NCBI GenBank assembly: GCA_028565715.1
Contig: JAOXYC010221017.1
Coordinates: 1-10,944 of the forward strand
Length of the DNA stretch: 10,944 nt
Origin: Phoronis pallida
Lineage: Eukaryota; Phoronida; Phoronidae
Direction: 5' to 3'
Notes under the pieces: model-generated
The model's input: the letters and a program-made list of their open reading frames with translations, nothing else
Databases searched by the model: none
What the model was told of the DNA's origin: nothing
In this document: in pieces, positions 1 to 7,500 of the stretch
How positions within the stretch are numbered: the first letter of the stretch is position 1
Layout: the number at the start of each line of letters is the position of its first letter
Position numbers and translations under genes: made by a program

Positions 1-622
1 AAATATCATGAATTTAGTTTTATTGATATTGAGAGATAGTTTATTAACCGTAAGCCATTCAAAGACAGAATTAAGTTAATTAAGGCAAACTTCCAAAATT
101 TAAATGTGAATATTCATCTTTCAAAACCTGCATAAATACCAACTTTTTTGACAGTTGCGGCTCAATAACTTAAAGGCGAACAAACCATATTAAGTTTTAA
201 AAATCAGTTGTAATGTGCAGAATTTTTTTCCAAGTAGCTACGGCAGGTGTTGGCCACAATTATTCATCAGTGACGCAAATAACACATTCTCATTTTTTAT
301 TTATAATCAGTTGGTTTATCATTGAACAAACATGACAGGCATTTATGAATTACTGATATCACTTCTTTGAATATATTTATATTGTGATAAAAAAAATAAA
401 CAAATCCATGTTTTTTCAAGTAAGTTGACTGAATTCTTGATGACTTATCCAAATTTCCAACAACAACAAAATATCTCTGTATTTTAATTGATTTTTAACT
501 AAGAAATTTAATAAAAAATTCACTTTTAAACATTAGGGTTTAACAAAAAAGAATGATAGTTGAACTTTTAGCCTAAGATGCAATCACCTTCATTGATTTA
601 GCGCAAAATTGTACGTACCACT

Positions 623-655
623 TACGTCATCATGGTACCGTACCATGATGACGTA
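623..655. repeat. Perfect 33-bp palindrome (two 16-bp arms, 1-nt centre)
   Basis: Left arm TACGTCATCATGGTAC (623-638), a single C at 639, then the exact reverse complement GTACCATGATGACGTA (640-655). Each arm carries an ACGTCA core like a CREB/ATF half site, and a self-complementary GTACGTAC lies just upstream (611-618). It could extrude as a cruciform or be a dyad protein site; no function is shown. Flanks beyond the arms do not pair, so it is not the centre of a longer foldback. Confidence 0.9.
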
Positions 656-731
656 GTTAGTAACTACCACAACCAATATTTCACATTAATTGATTTTAAA
701 TTTATAAAAAAAAGTCAATACAAAAAATGCT

Positions 732-739
732 TGACGTCA
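732..739. promoter_or_regulatory. Full CRE-like octamer TGACGTCA
   Basis: Exact palindromic consensus for CREB/ATF bZIP factors, in an intron about 77 bases downstream of a palindrome with two ACGTCA cores. An 8-bp match can occur by chance, so binding is only an inference. Confidence 0.25.
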
Positions 740-1406
740 CATAATGATAACTCTTGACTTGATGTTACATATTGGCTTATAGTGGATTTCAGGATTTTAT
801 ATAAAAGACAATGTATCACTTCCAATTATATGTAAAAATAGTATATTGGGAACTTAATTCTCATCCTCAAATTAGATACTTGTTGAATGTTTTGTTGATT
901 CAATTGATTAAATATTGATTCAAACCAGCTTACCATCATACAGATTAAGGTATGAAAACAGAGTTGCTATTAATAAATATAAAGCAAATTAATGATCTAT
1001 TTAATTCTTGAACACCTTCATTAAGTCATTCTTTGATATTTGCTTAATTTGAATAAGTCTGTTTATTTAATCTGATTAAATATGGTGCCTTTCTATTGAT
1101 CGGTGGTTGAAAATCTTTTTTTGCACATCTTTTTTTGCAAGCTTTGATCTATAGTCACAGTTTTCAATCACAAATTATTTCTATTGAATTGTACATGGGT
1201 CTGGAAAAACAAATGAAATGTGTGAACTTGAATTTTAAAGTGCTGAATACCCCCTGTCAGAATGTTCAATAATGGGCCAATGAATTTAAACATTCAAATT
1301 AGCAGCAAACTGAAATTTCTTGCCTTTCTTGATTAAGAATTATATTGAAGTTCTGGGGCTTAAACCTTGTTGTTTATTCGTAAGATCTTTAGTCTACATT
1401 TTCTAG

Positions 1407-1542
1407 GAAACTTCCTTGGCCTACAATACGAGGAGCAGCGTAGATCGTCAGTGTACGAGGACGGATTACCGAGCTCTCCTAAAAGTGAAGATCAGTTTCA
1501 CATCATGATGGATCACTTCGGAGCGTACGGCGTCTTTGAGGA
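1407..1542 (+). CDS. CRACR2A: CRACR2A-like exon 1 of window: acidic/Ser linker
   Basis: Acceptor ttctag at 1401-1406, donor gtaag at 1543. The first two bases finish a split codon; residues 1-44 are read from 1409, and the last two bases (GA) join the next exon to make Asp45. The exon begins NFLGLQYEEQRRSSVYEDG and ends SEDQFHIMMDHFGAYGVFE. The FHIMMDHFGAYGVFED part resembles the segment lying between the EF-hands and the coiled coil in vertebrate CRACR2A. No EF-hand loop (DxDxDG) is present. RRSS at residues 11-14 is a basophilic-kinase-type motif and SSPKSE holds a proline-directed Ser; both are motif matches only. Base composition is clearly more balanced than in the surrounding intron. 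Confidence 0.8.
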
Positions 1543-4500
1543 GTAAGATTCTACTCATTTATGTTATGATAATTTTTGCGATACAGTAAAGGATTTGCTG
1601 ATTAAGTCATGAACTTGCTGATAAGACAGTGTAATCTTTAATTCATGTACACTGTAGTAATTAAGATTGTGATTTATCTGTTTTGATAAAAGTTAAGATT
1701 AATGTTGATGATTATTTAAAATCTTAATGTTATTTAACAAGTCGAAACATGAATGTTGCAATTAAGGATTTGTTTTTGTGGAAAAAGTATTTGGTAAATT
1801 AGTTTAAAAAACTTTTTCCACTTTTTTGTGATAAATAAGATCAGTAACAATGTGTCAATATTGTTTAAAAAATGAAATCAACACACACCATTAGCTGAGT
1901 GTTTCTGGAGAAAGCATTCAACGTATCACTCCTGGCCCTATTTGTACCAGTCTAGGAAAGTAAGTACACTGATAGTATCTTCCCCGGGAAGTTGAGATTT
2001 TGTGAGGGAACAGACAGCCTTTCGTAAGGTGTGAAGTTTTTTTTCAGCCAAGAAGCTATCAAATCATTGTGGGAAAGACTGAAGTCACAAGAGCCCCATC
2101 TAGTGACATCATTTGAAAGATGCCTGGGAAAAATATCATCTGAGATCAAGAAGACACACCAGGAATACTACACACTGGAATCAGCTCTGAAAAGGTGAAC
2201 AATAACTCTTTTGTAAAGTTAGTATCTCAGCATGTTTAACCATTTCAACATTTTTTATGAAATTGTTGAAATCTTGGCTTTATGCAAGTTAAAGATACTC
2301 TCTCTGCATTTAAGTCCCAACTAGAAACGCTGTGTACGAGTCGTTTGATGAACACACTGACTTACTTGCATCTGAGTAAAAAATTCAAAAAAATTGCAAA
2401 AGTTGTGCTTTAACAAAACTTTTAAACATTGAATACTGTCAAACATTTTTTTTTAATTCTGAATTGTATTTTTGAGAAGTTGAGTTGAGAGAGTAATGAA
2501 AATTGTGTTTTTTGATATAATTTTCTGCACATTACGGCATTTGATCCCTGAGATGAGAATCCATTAACGCCGAGGTCTCAAAAATCACCTCACATACCCC
2601 AGTTACATAACTTTGTGGTCAAATTTGACTTTGACTTTAATAGGCAGACCGAGTCAGCCCGAGTAAATTAAGCGGTGTAATTATGTGTCATAAATCATGC
2701 CTTTGATCTGCGCTTGCGGTTAGACGCATATTAACTTCGAATAATAGGTCACATTCCAGAATAAGACTATGCGAGACCTCGTTCTAGTCAAACATCTACC
2801 TTGGCGCCCACGGCAGACAGGTTAACGGCAATGCGAATCTTGTGGGGACTCATCTCGGGGACTGAATGACGTAATGAGATGTTTTTACAGCACTAAAAGT
2901 TCAAAAGTTTTTTCAACCTATTTGTAAAAAGTTTTAAAACCTAGTAGATATGTCAAAAAGGGTTTGGCACTCCTTTGAGAAATCGTGCAATTTTCTGTTC
3001 ATTTTCAAAAACTGTGTTGGTTCAAAGACAATTGTCTCCTTTACCTGCCTTCACTGATACTTTTATTTGTATGTTGATACACCCCTGTCTACTGTGAATT
3101 GAAACCTAGTCACTCAAAATCCCACCAATGTGTTCTCCATCATTGATCACTTCACTCTAAACAGGTAAATCAGATTAGGGGGGGGGATTAGGGTTATCCA
3201 ATGAGCTGGATCATACTGCTGGGCTGGGTGTTATGTAACATTAGATGTTCACACCTTTTCACAGCTAGTTACTTCTACAGGTACCACAGTAACAAATGTG
3301 TATTGTGATTAGCTACTGGAGGAAAGGGTATCAAAGGGTTTAGAGGTGTATGAGCCATGGGGGATCATTTTAGAGATTATTGGGTAGGATTGAAGGATGA
3401 TCACACTTTTACAAAGTTAGGTAAGGCATGTAAAGCTGACTTTACTAACTGCAAGAGTTTAATATGAAGCATAGAATACAGACAGATCATGGCTGGAATA
3501 TTCAAGGCATTGTTGCTGGCTTGCGTGTTAGTACGGGATTTTCTTTCTGTTCTGTCTATTGGTGTCTGTTTGTTTTTGACTGCAGGTTTATATCACGAGA
3601 GGTAATTTGTTGATCAGAGAGGATATTCTTGCCAGTTTGTTTCCAGCCAATGCGTTTTATTTGATCATAATGGACTGCTCCCTAGATCATATGCATTCTA
3701 TTCTTGAAAATTAGACCTTGTCTATACTTTCCCTTCCTGTGTTGAAATTCCTGTTCATAATTAACTTAATGGAGGATGGAAGTTTACCTCTGTGGGACCT
3801 TAGTGAAGTTGTCATTTGGAGATATTTACTGGTGTTTTGATTGGTTTATTGTTGGTCCCTGATAAGTGAAGTAATTATAGAGTGATGTGTATTGGGCATA
3901 GCTATAAATGTAGGTTTATGGGTATTTGACCTGAATACTATGGAGAGTCATTGAGCAGTGATTGTAGGTGTGTCTCAAATATAGGACTGATGTAGGCTAT
4001 CCATGTGAAGTGCTGTTTTTGTCTTCTTGGTATTTTACAAAAGTCAAAAATGTCAAGCACACTTGGACAAGTCACGGAATCTGAATCATGACATGTATGC
4101 ATGGTGTTACAATTCATGGACCAGTGAATTTGTGATTTGTCCCAGTGTGCATTTATCTTGTCACTTAAGATTATTCTTTGTTGTGAAAAGCTAGATTAAA
4201 ACTTTTATTTGAAATTATTTTTCATCCTGTTGCAGTCGAAGCAGCGCTCATGACGAGGAGGTACGCCACCTATATGAGGAAATGGAAACTCAGATTAAAC
4301 AAGAAAAAGAACAGTTCAGACGAGAGGTATGGGAATTCTTTGAACTTTATATGATTGATAATTGTCTTCATGAAATATTATATAATTCAAACTGCATCAC
4401 AAATTTTCTAAAAAGACTTATAATTTCAAAAGCACTTAGTCATTGTAAACTCATGTTGTCTGATTTTTTTAAAAATTAATTTGTAGCTATCATTTCAATA

Positions 4501-7500
4501 TAAATAGGGACAGAGCTAAATTTCTGCCTCAGTTAAATTCACCTTTATGTTTATTTTATAGTTTTTTGTCTAGCCCAATGTATAATAAGGTTCGTAAAGG
4601 TATTTATCATAAGAGGTCGGTGACCTTACAAGTTCAACAATGTAGTTGAAAAGTGAGGATGTGTTTAGTTATAAATCATTCAAGTAACTGTTAAACAAAG
4701 CATTATGAATTAATGGTGAGATTTCTGGATCTTTCAAAGTTTGCTTAGAATAAAATGGCATTTTCTTTCTACTTATGATTAAAATGTCTTTGCCTTTATC
4801 CTATCATTTTAATTTTCAGAAACTATCTAGTTGCAAATAACAATGAAGATCTTCCTGAATAAAAAATGTATTCTTTATACTTTTTTCAATGAACAGGAGA
4901 AGGTGAAAGAGAGACAGATTCGTGCAGAAATGGAGAGAGAATTACAAGAGAAGGAGAGTCAACTACAGGAGGTCATCAAACAGCAGAGACAGGTTCTTTT
5001 AATATTTGTAGTTTTATTTTATTTATTTATTTTTGTAAAAACATTATTTATGTATTGCATTTTGCACTTAACGGATAAGACTTCAGAAATGCAATAAAAG
5101 ATAGCATTATGTTATCTTCATATTTTTAATTATATGAATTTGGAATTCCCACATCCTTAAATTCAATTTCAAAAGATCAAATTAATTTGTGGAGCTAGGT
5201 ATTAAAGATACTGTCTCCTCGTTGGTGAGGATCTGGCATTAAAATTAAAATCAACTAGAAATTTTGTGTATGAGTCCTTTGATGAACATAAATAACTTGC
5301 ATCTTTTTAAAAAAATTCTAAAATCTGTTAAGGGGCTTTTTGGAGCTTTTTGTATCCAAATCTAACTCTGTCTGCAGATAGAGTTCGACTTTTTTGGGAT
5401 AAATAGCTCTCATCACCCCTTACAGATGTGTTTACTCAGATGCAGGTTAATTATATTCATCAAAGGACTCGTACACAAAATTTGAAGTTGATTAGAATTT
5501 TGACCCCAGACAGTATCTTTAAGCAACTGGAAATTCCGTAATTGGTGGAAGCAGTTCCATGGTCATTTCAGCAAGATTCGCAGCAATTTTTTACTTTAAC
5601 GACCATTAAATATGGACTATCCATCTTTAATTGGATTGCTTGTAATTCTACCAACCTGATAAATAAAAAATCCCTTTGATAAAGATATATATCTTTTTAA
5701 TTTCAGCTGGAACAGCAATTGAGTCAACTGAGCACTTCAGATCTAGAAATCAAGCAAGAAAATGAACAACTGTTACAGGTCAGTGACTTCAAGTGTTGGA
5801 ATGGTAACTGTTTGTGTTAGGGGTTTAAGTCAAATAAGATGGGTTGAAGTCTCTTTTTTTAGTCTCATATAGCATGGAGAATATCTGAACAAAAAAAGAA
5901 ATCAAAGTGCAAATATTTCGGCATTGCACTGGATGCCTCTGTCACTGATGTGTGATTTGTTTTCTTGTTTCAAAAAACTTATTGTAAAAAAGGAATCCGT
6001 GATGAACATTTATTTTATTACCGATGAGGAGATTATGAATAACCTTTTCCACAATATCTGAACAAGTCAGAGCACACTGACCCGTGCATTTGCAAAGAGA
6101 AGGGGTCGGGAAGCTATAGCCTCCCATATTTTCAACAAAACATGTCATTTCTATGGTTCAGTGAATCCTTACTGAGCCATAGACTTGTAATCAGCTGACA
6201 AGAAACTGATAGCTTTTTGTTCAAAGAATATGGGAGGGGATAGTTTTCTAACCCTATCTCTTCAACATGCATGATAAATATATGCTCTTTACCAAGTCAC
6301 AAGCTTTTATAGCCAAGCCAAAGAAAAATTGGTGCTTGCTTTTGTGGGTATTGAGGATGAAAGTAACTCAAATGACGTGGGTCACTTTTCCCTCATTTGA
6401 GGTTTGTAACTCAAATGACATGGGTCACTTTTCCCTCATTTGAGGTTTATGTTTTAATTTTTATTTTATTGTTTGTAACTCTAAAGGCTCTTGCTGCTTG
6501 CAAGAGCTAGCAGGGGCCACCATTTAACATGCTCATCTGAGGCGTAGGTGTTAGTAGCACTGAGCCAGGTTTTCAACCCCAGGACTTTCCGATTCAGCCA
6601 AGTGCATAAACCACTCAACCAATGATGCTGGCTCAGTTTTGTCTACTGCATTTGTCAGCATTGAAATAAGAAATAAAGGTGACAAAATATGCATTATTTT
6701 AATTACACTGTAAAAATGTTGACATTTCAATGACAGTGAACTGGATTTCACATTACATTTCTAGGACAAGAATGAACTACTCAAGTTGTTAGAGAATTCT
6801 CACGATGAATTGCAGGAACAGAGGTCATTTGTTGATAATGTCAGAAAGAAAACTAAGGATGAGAGGAAGGACAGAGTTTTGTAAGGAAAAAATCTGTTCA
6901 AACACAAAACGAATGGTGCAGTTTTTGACAAGTGAAATTTAGTATATGAAAAAAAATGAAATACAATATAGCATACCAGTGTGTATAATATTGTAGCTAA
7001 TATATTGTACATTTTGTATCAAAAATATTTTGCAATATTTCTTTATTTTTTGCTACTGATATGGTCAAAACAAATACTTTCTAAATATTCACTGACATTG
7101 TACTTGTGCTAATAGCTGGCAGATAACTTGATGAGAATGATTTATCTGCATTTGTTTAATTTTAATTGTTATATCAAACACTAATATTTAGTTTTGAAAA
7201 TCAAATGTTTTTTGTCGAGCAAGTTTGCAACTGATACACAATAGTGGCATGATATCCAGTATGATATTCTAGTTTCCTGTGTATTTATTCGGCAACAATT
7301 AATGTAGGATAAAGTGTTGTCCTTTTTTTGTAATTATGGTTTGAACTTTTTTTTAATGACAATTCTTTTCACCATGTGAAGAAATGAAGTAGTTGGGTTT
7401 TCCATCAGTGGTTGTTGATTTCATTAATGAATAATCAACATTGTATAATCATTGATTTGTTTTCCAGACAAGCCGTACAGATTACGTCTGGTATAGCCCT

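Larger units (their letters stand above)
1..1406. other. Upstream intron (non-coding), 3' part
   Basis: AT-rich sequence with frequent stops in all frames and no convincing exon. It ends in a pyrimidine-rich acceptor, ttttctag, directly before the first recognised exon. That exon enters in phase 1, so at least one upstream coding exon lies outside the window. The only ordered structures I see are the 33-bp palindrome at 623-655, a CRE-like TGACGTCA at 732-739 and a 14-nt tandem duplication (ATCTTTTTTTGCA twice) at 1113-1139. Confidence 0.7.
2195..4235 (+). other. Intron (2041 bp, phase 2) with repeat insertions
   Basis: The longest intron in the window. It contains a half copy of a foldback element (2289-2413), an inverted-repeat element of about 350 bp (2528-2878), a 12-bp perfect palindrome AGACAATTGTCT (3026-3037) and a G9 run flanked by TTAGGG-like units (3174-3194). 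From about 3200 to 4190 I see only ordinary non-coding sequence. It ends in a pyrimidine-rich acceptor, catcctgttgcag. Confidence 0.75.
4993..5706 (+). other. Intron (714 bp, phase 0) with foldback element
   Basis: Begins gttctt, ends ttttaatttcag. It contains an in-frame open extension of the upstream exon to 5097, a T/TTTA-rich tract near 5011-5034 and the 321-bp foldback element at 5202-5522. Confidence 0.8.
5779..6764 (+). other. Intron (986 bp, phase 0) with tandem hairpin unit and tRNA-like relic
   Basis: Begins gtcagt, ends cattacatttctag. It holds a 43-bp tandem duplication (6363-6448), an 8-bp perfect hairpin (6487-6507) and an antisense tRNA-like sequence (6562-6636). The stretch 5779-6360 shows nothing I can name; the long reverse-strand frame at 5942-6148 has no recognisable protein character. 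Confidence 0.75.

Noticed and set aside
1952-2149. 65-codon open frame on the minus strand
   Set aside because: It lies across the exon at 2048-2194 on the opposite strand and shows no family character; the plus-strand exon has splice sites and conserved protein motifs.
3585-3602. Small exon-like segment between ctgcag and gtaatt
   Set aside because: It is only about 16 bases, and the flanking exons already join in frame with continuous family similarity.
4282-4479. Plus-strand frame starting at an internal Met of the LYEEME exon and running into the intron
   Set aside because: The part after 4326 is AT-rich read-through past a good donor with no conserved or structured protein feature and no nearby polyadenylation hexamer that I noticed.
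4614-4627. Short inverted motif AGGTCGGTGACCT resembling a nuclear-receptor dyad
   Set aside because: A 5-bp arm with only one good AGGTCA-type half site; chance occurrence is likely.
4820-4896. Alternative acceptor (ttttcag ending at 4819) extending the coiled-coil exon upstream
   Set aside because: Joined in phase 0 from the previous exon it reaches a TAA within seven codons, so it cannot replace the acceptor at 4896.
6800-7012. 70-codon minus-strand frame with hydrophobic residues
   Set aside because: It is antisense to the exon at 6765-6880 plus T-rich intron; the apparent hydrophobicity comes from A/T composition.
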